The translations under genes were made by a program, and so were the position numbers. DNA of 15,248 bases from an uncultured Sphingobacteriaceae bacterium (lineage in GTDB: Bacteria; Bacteroidota; Bacteroidia; Sphingobacteriales; Sphingobacteriaceae), in contig CAMPKC010000077.1 of NCBI GenBank assembly GCA_946887045.1, positions 1-15,248 on the forward strand, read 5' to 3'. The notes beneath the pieces were generated by a model that ran no database searches, was not told the origin of the DNA, and worked only from the letters and a program-made list of their open reading frames with translations. Positions 1 through 7,304 of the stretch are shown here, piece after piece (within the stretch, counting starts at the first letter, position 1; each line of letters starts with the position of its first letter).

Positions 1-1242
1 CTGGCAGAAAAATGTTCAGGCTCTGGCGATTGCCGAAAAAGCGCCATCTCTGGCGGCGTGATGTGCCCGAGCTATATGGCAACGCGACTTGAAAAAGATA
101 CCACAAGAGCCAGGGCAAATGTTTTAAGGCAATTTCTCAGCAATGAGCATGATAAGCATCCTTTTAATCATGAAGAGATTAAGGATGTCATGGACTTGTG
201 TTTGAGCTGTAAGGGATGTAAAACTGAATGCCCTTCTGGTGTGGATGTGGCCAAAATGAAAGCCGAGTTCCTGCAGCAATATTATGATCAGAACGGTATT
301 CCTTTCAGATCTAAATTAATCGGGAACTTCAGTAAGCAAATGAAGCTGGCCTCTCTTTTTCCGCCGGTTTACAATTTAATTTTTCAGACAAGAGTATTTC
401 GAAAGATGGCTAATTCCGTCGTTGGTTTCCATCCCGAAAGGTCTATGCCGCATTTGAACCCGGTTACCTTACACAAATGGCATAGAAAAAGAAAGAAACC
501 AGCACAAAGTGGGCGCAGATTATTTGTGTTTTGTGATGAGTTTACTAATTATAATGATCTCGAAGTTGGGCAAAAGACCATTCTGTTATTGGAAGCTTTA
601 GGCTTTGAGGTAGTCATTCCCGAACATGTCGAAAGTGGCAGAACCTATTTGTCGAAGGGATTGGTGAAAAAGGCCGCGGTCATTGCAAATCAAAATATCG
701 AAATTTTCGCTGATCTGATTTCAGAAGAAACTCCTTTAATAGGCATTGAGCCTTCCGCCATTTTAACCTTCAGGGATGAATATATAGATCTTGTCAGCAA
801 GGAGAATCGTGAAAAAGCAATTAAACTCTCAAAAAACACCTATACGATCGAAGAGTTTCTTTCGAAGGAAATGCGAAAAGGAGGCATAAACCGTGCGTTG
901 TTCACTAGTGAAAAACGGAAAGTGTTGATCCATGGGCATTGTTATCAAAAAGCTTTATCAGCTCAGGAACATTTAAAAGCCATGTTAGGCATTCCCGAAA
1001 ACTACAGCACCCATCTCATTCCTTCAGGATGTTGCGGTATGGCGGGCTCCTTCGGTTATGAAAAGGAACATTTTCAAATTTCCAATCAAATTGGAGAATT
1101 GATACTATTCCCTGCTGTAAGATCGGCCGAAGAGGAAACTTTGATCGCGGCATCCGGAACATCCTGCAGGCATCAAATTAAAGATGGAACGCCAAGAACA
1201 GCCCGGCATCCGGTAGAAATATTGTATGATGCGTTGAAATAA
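1..1242 (+). CDS. FAD-linked oxidase-type Fe-S oxidoreductase, C-terminal part (5' truncated by window edge)
   Basis: The frame is open from base 1, so the gene begins outside the window; 413 residues are visible. Residues 5-23 carry a first ferredoxin-type cluster (C5, C11, C22 followed by PSYMAT, with CRK after C11). Residues 67-77 carry a second, CxxCxxCxxxC followed by P. The C-terminal half has cysteine-rich CCG-type motifs: HGHC near 311-314, SGCCGMAGSFGYE with C344/C345, and C389 in SGTSCRHQI. This order matches the C-terminal half of YdiJ/GlcD-type proteins, which carry an N-terminal FAD-binding domain and oxidise D-lactate, D-2-hydroxyglutarate or similar 2-hydroxyacids, passing electrons through the clusters. 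The FAD half should lie just upstream; the substrate cannot be read from this part. No clear terminator follows before the next gene. Confidence 0.88.
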   Translation: MAEKCSGSGDCRKSAISGGVMCPSYMATRLEKDTTRARANVLRQFLSNEHDKHPFNHEEIKDVMDLCLSCKGCKTECPSGVDVAKMKAEFLQQYYDQNGIPFRSKLIGNFSKQMKLASLFPPVYNLIFQTRVFRKMANSVVGFHPERSMPHLNPVTLHKWHRKRKKPAQSGRRLFVFCDEFTNYNDLEVGQKTILLLEALGFEVVIPEHVESGRTYLSKGLVKKAAVIANQNIEIFADLISEETPLIGIEPSAILTFRDEYIDLVSKENREKAIKLSKNTYTIEEFLSKEMRKGGINRALFTSEKRKVLIHGHCYQKALSAQEHLKAMLGIPENYSTHLIPSGCCGMAGSFGYEKEHFQISNQIGELILFPAVRSAEEETLIAASGTSCRHQIKDGTPRTARHPVEILYDALK

Positions 1243-1384
1243 AACCGGATTAATATGGGAGCAATTTACTCTCAGATTTCCCTTTTTTGACTGTCCCGAA
1301 AACGTGTTGTGGATGAATTTTTTTTTTCAAGATGTTTCAATAATTGAAGAATTGTATATATTAGGGCTTAAACTTTAAGAAATC

Positions 1385-1564
1385 ATGGAAAAATACAATC
1401 AGTTAAAAAGCCTTTTGGCATCAGTAGAAGAAGATGCAGACAAATTTTACAACAAGGGAGTTAGCGCTGCCGGAACACGTGTTCGTAAAGCATTACAAGA
1501 TATGAAAGCACTTGCTTCTGATATGAGAAAAGAAGTAACTGATATCAAAAATAAAGAGAAATAA
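1385..1564 (+). CDS. Histone H1-like (Hc1-type) small protein, 59 aa
   Basis: A 59-codon frame starting MEKYNQLKSL and ending NKEK. It is lysine-rich, predicted all-helical, and carries the segment KFYNKGVSAAGTRVRKALQD, which I recognise from the small histone-H1/Hc1-like proteins common in Sphingobacteriaceae and other Bacteroidota. Such proteins are thought to bind DNA as nucleoid-associated factors; that role is family knowledge, not shown here. The gene stands alone: 142 bases separate it from the Fe-S oxidoreductase, and a clear hairpin terminator follows 18 bases after its stop. The start is the only ATG giving the family N-terminus; the leader is A/T-rich with no strong Shine-Dalgarno site. 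A weak TAnnTTTG-like match (TATATTAG, 1357-1364) lies upstream but lacks a good -33 element. Confidence 0.85.
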   Translation: MEKYNQLKSLLASVEEDADKFYNKGVSAAGTRVRKALQDMKALASDMRKEVTDIKNKEK

Positions 1565-1582
1565 AAAAATGTTTTTCATAGG

Positions 1583-1617
1583 AAAGCCGCTTTAGCATTG
1601 TCTGAAGCGGCTTTTTT
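1583..1617 (+). terminator. Rho-independent terminator of the histone-like gene
   Basis: Arms AAAGCCGCTT (1583-1592) and AAGCGGCTTT (1605-1614) are complementary around a loop of about 12 bases and run into TTTTTT. The hairpin lies between two convergent genes. On the minus strand the stem is followed by only three Ts, so it may also end the phosphodiesterase transcript, less efficiently. Confidence 0.85.
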
Positions 1618-1627
1618 GGTAAATAGC

Positions 1628-2617
1628 CTATCGCGATGTCTTTAAAATTTCGAGAAGCAGTTCAGGTTCGTTGGTGGTTATAAAATCTATGTTTTGCTTA
1701 AGCAGCCAGCGCATGTCATCCTCCCGGTCAACCGTCCAAACATTGGTAGTTAAGTTCTTTTCATGAGCTTTTTTAATCCAGGCCGGATTTTTCCTTAAGA
1801 CGCTAAATGCATAATCAAATCCCGGAATTTTATCTTTTGCAAGGCCTTCAGGCGATTTATCACCTTTAAGGTAAGCAACTGAAGCCTGAGGTTGAAGTTT
1901 CACAAGTTCTGTGCAAATTTCATAGTCGAAACTAATATAATCGAGCCAGGCCTGAGCTTTATAGTCTTTTATAATTTCTACAACTTTTTGGGCGGTCTTA
2001 ATACCAGTTTCTTTATTTATAGCCGAGGGCTTAATTTCCAGAACCAGACGGGTGCTTTTCTGATTTAACCCTTTTTCAAGATATTGATTCAAGGTGGGTA
2101 AGGTTTCATTATTTGCAAGCTTCAATTTCTGCAGCTCGGTCGATGCAGCTTTTTCAAGAGGAATGCCCTGAACTTTGTAATCGTGATTAACAAATATTTT
2201 CGAATCTGAAGACATATGAACATCGAATTCGCTGGCACCGCAACCCAATTTTACAGCGTGCTGTAAGGCGGCAATAGAATTTTCCGGAAGACCCCGATTT
2301 CTCCATGCTCCACGGTGTGCAATTACTTTGTTTTTTATAAAGCTGTCGCTGATGATTTTAAATGATTCTGAAAAAACGCCAAAATCTGTATCTACAGAAA
2401 TCGTCAGATCGTATTCAGCATCTTTTTTATTGTGAGACGGCAGCAAGCAGAGTTTGTTTTCTTTAACAGAGAAAGCTTTTGCATCTTCTCCCGAAAGGCT
2501 TACTTTTTTTAAGCCGATTTCATTTGCCGATAACCTGATCGATCCAATCTCATGTCGGCCAAATGAAAATGTGTAGCCGCTTAGAAGTATCGAGAGTTCC
2601 TGTGGTTCATTTATCAT
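1628..2617 (-). CDS. Glycerophosphodiester phosphodiesterase family protein with N-terminal beta domain
   Basis: Residues ~97-325 form a GDPD TIM barrel: HRG at 101-103, PENS at 111-114, E130/D132/H134 in SEFDVH, NHD at 144-146, LEIKPS at 193-198, WTVD at 294-297 and a final TTNEPE. These are the metal and general acid/base residues of enzymes that cleave glycerophosphodiesters to glycerol-3-phosphate and an alcohol. Residues 1-95 are a separate, predicted beta-rich region resembling cadherin-like domains of other Bacteroidota proteins; this assignment is tentative. The start is well fixed: AGGAAGG lies 7 nt upstream, and an in-frame TAG sits four codons before the ATG. There is no signal peptide, unusual because many Bacteroidota GDPDs are exported, so this one looks cytoplasmic or uses another route. 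It is convergent with the histone-like gene and divergent from the next gene. Confidence 0.9.
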   Translation of the reverse strand: MINEPQELSILLSGYTFSFGRHEIGSIRLSANEIGLKKVSLSGEDAKAFSVKENKLCLLPSHNKKDAEYDLTISVDTDFGVFSESFKIISDSFIKNKVIAHRGAWRNRGLPENSIAALQHAVKLGCGASEFDVHMSSDSKIFVNHDYKVQGIPLEKAASTELQKLKLANNETLPTLNQYLEKGLNQKSTRLVLEIKPSAINKETGIKTAQKVVEIIKDYKAQAWLDYISFDYEICTELVKLQPQASVAYLKGDKSPEGLAKDKIPGFDYAFSVLRKNPAWIKKAHEKNLTTNVWTVDREDDMRWLLKQNIDFITTNEPELLLEILKTSR

Positions 2618-2716
2618 AAAGAAACCTTCCTAAAGGAATAATAATACTGATTTAAAAGTTTCGAACATTGAATTATTCTTTCTCTTTTGACCATAATCAT
2701 TGACCTGGTTAATAAG

Positions 2717-2738
2717 AATCAGGCATATAAACCTGATT
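2717..2738. promoter_or_regulatory. Inverted repeat AATCAGG-N8-CCTGATT, possible operator
   Basis: Perfect 7-bp arms at 2717-2723 and 2732-2738 around CATATAAA, in the divergent gap between the phosphodiesterase and the PepSY-like gene. A TAnnTTTG-like box with one mismatch (TAGTTCTG, 2738-2745) abuts the right arm. The TCAG/CTGA core resembles the stress-gene dyads described elsewhere in this window, but the spacing (N10 between cores, 43 nt to the start codon) differs, so I treat it as a separate candidate. Confidence 0.35.
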
Positions 2739-2781
2739 AGTTCTGAAATTTACAGCTTCTTTCATATTTAATATTAATGCC

Positions 2782-3318
2782 ATGAAAACTCAATTAATTC
2801 TTCGCGTATCAATGGTGTTTTTAGGATTGTCACTTGCTTTCAGTTCTTCTGCTCAGGACGTTGATACTTTATTAAAAATGGATACCATCTCTGACAGAGG
2901 TCTTGATACTTTACCTACAGTAGTAATTACCAGAGGTTCTGTAGTAAATCAAAGAGTGTCGAAGGCTTTTAGCAATGATTTTAAAGATGCGATAAATCCA
3001 AGGTGGTTCGAGATAAATAAAAGGTATTTGGTTAAGTTTATCTCGGCGGATCAAAAAAATACAGCATTATATAATAAAAGAGGTTATCTGATATATCATA
3101 TTGCGTACGGAACAGAAAAACACCTTCCGGCAAGCGTAAGAGATCAGATTAAAGCTCAATACCCGCGGGCTACCATTACCAATGCTATTTATGTAAATCA
3201 GGCAAACCGGAAAATTTGGGTTGTAAACCTGGAAGAAGGCAGGGAATTGGTTTTAACGCGGATTGAAGATGATCAGCTGGATGAAGTTCAACGCTTGAAA
3301 AACGTTTCTGCGAATTAA
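2782..3318 (+). CDS. Secreted PepSY-like / BLIP-fold hypothetical protein
   Basis: The 178-residue product starts with a clear signal peptide (KTQLILRVS, then a hydrophobic stretch to residue ~20, with SSSA|QD suggesting cleavage after residue 24). The mature part after ~60 (FSNDFKDAINPRWFEI..., YLVKF, ALYNKRGYLIYHI, LPASVRDQIKAQYP, IYVNQANRKIWVVNLEEGRE) has the alternating helix-strand pattern and wording of the putative beta-lactamase-inhibitor-like PepSY-like family (DUF2874 type) common in Bacteroidota. Function is unknown; such proteins are periplasmic. No catalytic motif is visible. Only 14 bases separate it from the DUF892 gene downstream, with no terminator between, so the two are probably co-transcribed. 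Family assignment is by pattern recognition and moderately sure; secretion is strongly supported. Confidence 0.75.
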   Translation: MKTQLILRVSMVFLGLSLAFSSSAQDVDTLLKMDTISDRGLDTLPTVVITRGSVVNQRVSKAFSNDFKDAINPRWFEINKRYLVKFISADQKNTALYNKRGYLIYHIAYGTEKHLPASVRDQIKAQYPRATITNAIYVNQANRKIWVVNLEEGRELVLTRIEDDQLDEVQRLKNVSAN

Positions 3319-3332
3319 ATTTTTCTATTGTA

Positions 3333-3839
3333 ATGAAAGATATTGCCACTTTAAATGATTTGATGATTTATTATCTGCAATCATTGCTTGATACCGAGTT
3401 ACGATGGTCTGAAGCATTAGACCGGTTACTGGTCGGCGTATGGTCGCCGGACTTAAAAGCATTATTAGCGAAATCGGCTGATCTTTCAAGAAATCACCTC
3501 AGGATTTTAGGTGAAACTTTAGAGGAGTTTAAGAATGGTGTTCCTTTTAAGAAGGCCCTGGCTGTAGAAGGGGTGATCAGGGAAATGGATGGAGTGATTG
3601 AAATGACCACCGATCCGGAGATTAAAGACGCGGCTATTCTTGTTTTTCATCAATCTATCGCACATTATAAAATCGCACAATATGGCGCAGTAAGCTCGTA
3701 CGCAAAACTTTTTAAAATGCCGGAAATTGCATCCACGATGCATCACCTGCTGGAGGAAGAGAAAGCCGCTGACGAAGTCTTGACCGAACTCGCCGAAACC
3801 AGGATTAATCCTGATGCGCTATCTCCTTTATTAAAATAA
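3333..3839 (+). CDS. DUF892 (YciE/YciF-type) ferritin-like protein, copy A
   Basis: A 168-residue, all-helical protein with the DUF892 pattern: E22 in helix 1, H55 in helix 2, D99 and H111 in helix 3 (KDAAILVFHQSIAHYKIAQYG) and acidic EEEKAADE around 141-148 in helix 4. These positions match conserved polar residues in the two other copies in this window and plausibly form the di-metal site of the ferritin-like bundle. E. coli YciE/YciF belong to this family and are stress-induced; their biochemical role is unsettled. Copy A is the most divergent: it lacks the NEKHIDDRLSQLAEH tail of copies B and C. It probably shares a transcript with the secreted PepSY-like protein. Its last codons contain a 14-bp palindrome that may act on the next gene. 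Confidence 0.85.
   Translation: MKDIATLNDLMIYYLQSLLDTELRWSEALDRLLVGVWSPDLKALLAKSADLSRNHLRILGETLEEFKNGVPFKKALAVEGVIREMDGVIEMTTDPEIKDAAILVFHQSIAHYKIAQYGAVSSYAKLFKMPEIASTMHHLLEEEKAADEVLTELAETRINPDALSPLLK
3799..3814 (+). promoter_or_regulatory. Candidate stress-type dyad CCAG-N8-CTGA upstream of the alcohol dehydrogenase
   Basis: The bases CAGGATTAATCCTG (3800-3813) form a perfect 14-bp palindrome inside the 3' end of the DUF892-A frame. The outer pattern matches TCAG-N8-CTGA at 7 of 8 positions. Counting two bases beyond the core, 63 nt lie before the ATG at 3880; the four better-supported dyads have 62-66 nt. Unlike those, no convincing TAnnTTTG box lies 30 nt downstream, so this stays a weak candidate. 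Confidence 0.3.
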
Positions 3840-3879
3840 TCTCAGTTTAGTAGCATCCACAAAATAGTACTTATTCTAT

Positions 3880-4920
3880 ATGCCCCCGACAAATAGCGAC
3901 GATAAATTTCAAGTTATGGATATTCCGGAATTAATGCAGGCAATGGTATTCGAACGTGCCGGAAAACCTTTGGTATTGAAACAGATGCCCGTTCCAAAAC
4001 CATCGGCCGACCAGATGTTATTGAAAATTCAGGCTTGTGGAATCTGCCGGACGGACCTTCATATATTAGACGGAGAGCTGAGAAATCCTAAACCTCAGCT
4101 TATCCCAGGGCATGAAATTATCGCAACAGTTGTAAAAAAGGGGCAAAACGTGACCCGTTTTAAAGAGGGTGATATTGTGGGTGTTCCCTGGCTGGCTCAC
4201 ACCTGCGGCAAATGCAAATTTTGTAAAAACGGCCACGAAAACTTATGTGATAACCCTTTATTTACGGGCTATACCGTTGACGGAGGCTTTGCCGAATACA
4301 CAGTAGCTTATGAGCAGTATTGCTTCAATCTGTCAAATTTCTATAGTAATTCGTCCGGGGCACCCCTCATGTGTGCAGGATTAATTGGCTTCCGGTCGTA
4401 TAAAATGCTCGACAAAAAAGTTGAAAATATAGGCATCTATGGATTCGGAGCGGCCGCGCATATCATCATTCAGCTGGCAGTTTTTCAAAAAAAGAAAGTG
4501 TATGTATTTACCCGCGCCGGCGATAAAATAGGGCAGAAATTTGCTATGGACCTGGGAGCTGAATGGGCGGGCGATTCTGAAGAAATGCCTCCTATAAAAT
4601 TGGATGCTGCAATAATTTTTGCGCCTCTCGGCGATTTGATTCCAAAAGCTTTGCAGGATGTGGATAAAGGAAGTATGGTAGTTTGCGGGGGAATCCATAT
4701 GACTGATATACCTTCGTTTCCTTATCATCTTTTGTGGGAAGAGCGATCTTTGCATTCTGTAGCTAATCTTACACGAGAAGATGGATTGGAGTTTCTCGAG
4801 CTGGCGGAAAAAGTACCGGTGAGGGCTACAACTGTGCTGTTTAAATTGCAGGAAGCAAACCAGGCAATTGACAGCCTTCGCCATGGAAAAATACATGGTG
4901 CAGCTGTACTTGTAATGTGA
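3880..4920 (+). CDS. Zinc-dependent alcohol dehydrogenase (MDR family)
   Basis: This 346-residue medium-chain dehydrogenase has a full set of zinc sites. Catalytic zinc ligands are C56 (CGICRTDLH), H78-E79 (PGHE) and C165 (APLMCAG). The structural zinc lobe has C109, C112, C115 and C123. The NAD(P)-binding Rossmann motif is GIYGFGAAAH near 185-194, in which the third glycine of GxGxxG is alanine. The pattern, especially GFGxxAH, fits the zinc-binding alcohol dehydrogenase subfamily that oxidises or reduces alcohols and aldehydes; the substrate cannot be inferred. The annotated start gives a roughly 20-residue leader before the conserved MVFERAGKPL, so an internal start at M20 or M22 is possible. 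It follows DUF892-A by 40 bases and ends at a likely terminator. A candidate dyad lies upstream, inside the previous gene. Confidence 0.9.
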   Translation: MPPTNSDDKFQVMDIPELMQAMVFERAGKPLVLKQMPVPKPSADQMLLKIQACGICRTDLHILDGELRNPKPQLIPGHEIIATVVKKGQNVTRFKEGDIVGVPWLAHTCGKCKFCKNGHENLCDNPLFTGYTVDGGFAEYTVAYEQYCFNLSNFYSNSSGAPLMCAGLIGFRSYKMLDKKVENIGIYGFGAAAHIIIQLAVFQKKKVYVFTRAGDKIGQKFAMDLGAEWAGDSEEMPPIKLDAAIIFAPLGDLIPKALQDVDKGSMVVCGGIHMTDIPSFPYHLLWEERSLHSVANLTREDGLEFLELAEKVPVRATTVLFKLQEANQAIDSLRHGKIHGAAVLVM

Positions 4921-4983
4921 TTTGATCGCCGAGTTTCAATCTGCTATTTGTTGCCAGCCCTGATTATAATCAATAGCTGTACT

Positions 4984-5016
4984 GACCGTTATTTTAAAAA
5001 TGAAGGTCCGTTTTTT
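4984..5016 (+). terminator. Probable terminator after the alcohol dehydrogenase
   Basis: GACC (4984-4987) pairs with GGTC (5005-5008). Inside it, TTAT pairs with ATGA using one G-T pair, after a single mismatch, and the loop is A/T-rich. Six Ts follow at 5011-5016. The stem is weaker than the one at 1583 but well placed, 64 bases after the stop codon. Confidence 0.5.
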
Positions 5017-5161
5017 GTTCCTTTGAAAGCTGTCCGAGATTAGAATGAGGAGGTATTCGAGCTTAGATTTCTTTTGCAGCGAATTTTGCAGAGTTCGCTT
5101 CGCCATGATGATTCGATGGTACCCCGTTACTTAAATCATAGAAAAACTTTTTAATGTGAGA

Positions 5162-7168
5162 ATGATTATGCGGAAAAGTGCCTCAAAAACGAAAAAAGAA
5201 AAGGAAGACCCAAAAAAACTTCCGCAACCGGATCTTCCTGAAGGAACTAACTTCAGTATCGGTTGGATATATGTAATCCTGTTTGGTATCATTTTGACGG
5301 TTTCTGTATTTAGAGATACTTCGCTGGCAAAAGAAACTACCTGGCAGGAGTTTAACCGGAATATGTTACAACGTCGGGCAGTTGCGCGTATTGAAGTAAT
5401 CAACAACGAAAGGGTAGACGTTTATATCGATAAAAAATTTTCTCAGGACCCCGCTTTTAAGGACGTGTTTGCGCCTGCAATTGGCAGTCAGCCAGATCCC
5501 GGACCTCATTACGCATTTACTATCGGATCTGTAGAAACGTTTGAGGATAAACTCGATAAGGCACAGGCTAACTTCAAAGAAGAAGATAAAGTTGATGTAC
5601 GCTATGTGAAACAGTCTAATTGGCTGATGCAGATGTTCGGCTGGATATTCCTGTTTGTGATTATCACCATTATCTGGCAATATATGTTCCGGCGAATGGC
5701 TGCCGGTGGAGCTGGTAACTCTTCTGTTTTTTCCTTCGGAAAATCTACTGCTTTATTGATGGAAAAAGAGAATAAAAGCACCATCACGTTCGATGATGTT
5801 GCCGGACTGGAAGAGGCAAAAGTTGAGATCAAGGAAATTGTTGATTTCTTAAAAGATCCAAGCGTTTATACCCAATTGGGCGCTAAAATCCCGAAAGGAA
5901 TTATTATTGTCGGTCCTCCCGGAACCGGTAAAACGCTGTTGGTTAAGGCGGTGGCAGGCGAAGCCCAGGTTCCTTTTTTCTCTATTTCTGGTTCTGAATT
6001 TGTTGAAATGTTTGTCGGAGTAGGAGCATCACGCGTTCGTGATCTTTTTAAAAAAGCTAAAGAAAAAGCTCCGTGCATTGTTTTTATTGATGAAATCGAT
6101 GCTGTTGGGCGATCACGTAGTAAGAACTCGCTATATACCGGAGCCAACGACGAGAGGGAGAATACCTTGAATCAGTTACTTACCGAAATGGATGGTTTCG
6201 GAACCAACAGCGGCGTTATTGTTTTGGCTGCTACCAATCGTGCTGATATGCTTGACCCGGCTCTGTTACGGCCGGGAAGATTTGACCGTCATATCTACCT
6301 TGAATTGCCAAATTTCACTGAACGAAAAGCCATTTTCAAAGTACATTTGCGCCCCCTGGTTCTCGATTCTTCTATCGAAATTGATTTTCTTGCGGCACAA
6401 ACTCCTGGTTTTTCGGGTGCTGATATTGCTAACATTTGTAACGAAGCCGCTTTAATTGCGGCCCGCCGCAAGAAGCATAAGGTAGAAAAACAAGATTTTT
6501 TAGATGCTACGGACCGAGTGGTAGCCGGGCTGGAACGGAAAAGTAAAATCATTTCTCCGGAAGAAAAGAAGATTATTGCCTATCACGAAGCCGGACATGC
6601 CATTGTTAGCTGGCTTTTGAAGTATGTTGACACGCTGGCAAAAGTTTCTATTATACCTCGTGGGAAATCTCTTGGCGCTGCCTGGTATTTGCCCGAAGAG
6701 CGGGAGTTACGCACTGCTACCGAATTCTCGCAACGGCTTTGTGCCGCGCTGGGTGGGCGCGCAGCTGAAGAAATAATATGGGGCGAAGTGTCTTCGGGGG
6801 CATTAGACGACCTGGAAAAGGTGACCAAAGATGCGTATATGATGGTGGCTTTTTACGGCTTCAACAAGAAAATCGGTAATATTAGTTTTTACGATTCGAC
6901 CGGCCTGCGCGATTCCAGTATTCAAAAGCCATATAGTGAAGAAACCGGTAAATTGATTGATCAGGAAGTGAGAAAATTGGTGGAAGAGGCGTATAAAAAA
7001 ACCAAAGAAATTTTATTAAATCATAAAGAAGAACTTACACAAGTGGCGGAGCTGTTGTTGAAAAAGGAAGTGATCTTCAAGGAAGATATTGAACAAATTT
7101 TAGGAAAGCGCCCTGAAAGTAGTATGTCTGTTGAATTAAAAACCCCTGAGCAAGTTACCGGAGTTTAA
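5162..7168 (+). CDS. ftsH: FtsH-type membrane-bound AAA+ zinc protease (probable accessory paralog)
   Basis: Numbering from ATG 5162 (668 aa). A lysine-rich cytoplasmic start is followed by a membrane helix at ~31-50, a ~100-residue periplasmic domain, a second helix at ~154-176, then the AAA+ module: Walker A GPPGTGKT (251-258), pore loop FVGVG (284-288), Walker B IVFIDE (306-311) and the second region of homology ending RPGRFDR (~370-376). The protease domain has HEAGH (475-479) and the acidic third zinc ligand in [11 protein letters not shown] (D549 or D550). FtsH extracts and degrades membrane and short-lived cytosolic proteins using ATP. The SGAL.DLE and GNISFYDS segments match Bacteroidota FtsH, but [16 protein letters not shown] differs from the usual GYAQYLP-type text, and the stress-gene setting also suggests an accessory copy. 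GTG 5156 and ATG 5168 are alternative starts. Confidence 0.93.
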   Translation: MIMRKSASKTKKEKEDPKKLPQPDLPEGTNFSIGWIYVILFGIILTVSVFRDTSLAKETTWQEFNRNMLQRRAVARIEVINNERVDVYIDKKFSQDPAFKDVFAPAIGSQPDPGPHYAFTIGSVETFEDKLDKAQANFKEEDKVDVRYVKQSNWLMQMFGWIFLFVIITIIWQYMFRRMAAGGAGNSSVFSFGKSTALLMEKENKSTITFDDVAGLEEAKVEIKEIVDFLKDPSVYTQLGAKIPKGIIIVGPPGTGKTLLVKAVAGEAQVPFFSISGSEFVEMFVGVGASRVRDLFKKAKEKAPCIVFIDEIDAVGRSRSKNSLYTGANDERENTLNQLLTEMDGFGTNSGVIVLAATNRADMLDPALLRPGRFDRHIYLELPNFTERKAIFKVHLRPLVLDSSIEIDFLAAQTPGFSGADIANICNEAALIAARRKKHKVEKQDFLDATDRVVAGLERKSKIISPEEKKIIAYHEAGHAIVSWLLKYVDTLAKVSIIPRGKSLGAAWYLPEERELRTATEFSQRLCAALGGRAAEEIIWGEVSSGALDDLEKVTKDAYMMVAFYGFNKKIGNISFYDSTGLRDSSIQKPYSEETGKLIDQEVRKLVEEAYKKTKEILLNHKEELTQVAELLLKKEVIFKEDIEQILGKRPESSMSVELKTPEQVTGV

Positions 7169-7222
7169 GCCTCTGCGAAGCTTTTTCTCGGGTAAGTCGC
7201 TGCAATGGCAGGTTTGGATAAC

Positions 7223-7280
7223 AATCAGTAATTGAGTTGAGACCTGTCAGTCAATAGAACCCAGTAGTTCTCTAATTTAG
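7223..7280 (+). promoter_or_regulatory. cfa promoter with degenerate stress dyad and -7 box
   Basis: TCAG (7225-7228), eight bases, then TTGA (7237-7240) matches TCAG-N8-CTGA at 7 of 8 positions. Counting two further bases, exactly 30 nt separate it from TAATTTAG (7273-7280), one mismatch from TAnnTTTG, and 24 nt more lead to the ATG of cfa. This is the same spacing as at the three perfect dyads. No TTTG/TTG -33 element is seen 19 nt before the box. Confidence 0.5.
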
Positions 7281-7304
7281 TTCCATCATTATTTTTTTAA
7301 AAGA

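Noticed and set aside
4381..4896. Long minus-strand frame opposite the alcohol dehydrogenase
   Set aside because: It lies wholly inside a gene with intact catalytic motifs, and its translation shows no recognisable domain.
4961..4972. 12-bp palindrome TGATTATAATCA upstream of ftsH
   Set aside because: It is A/T-rich, has no partner sites elsewhere and is far (about 190 nt) from the start codon.
5072..5091. Direct repeat TTTTGCAG spaced by four bases upstream of ftsH
   Set aside because: It is short, seen only once, with no -7 box in register, so it is not distinguishable from chance.
7165..7187. Possible terminator after ftsH (AAGC...GCTTTTT)
   Set aside because: Only four stem pairs are supported, and the spacing is marginal.
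7256..7271. AGAAC-N6-GTTCT inverted repeat in the cfa leader
   Set aside because: Arms of only five bases, found nowhere else at a comparable position; the TCAG-N8-TTGA dyad explains the promoter better.
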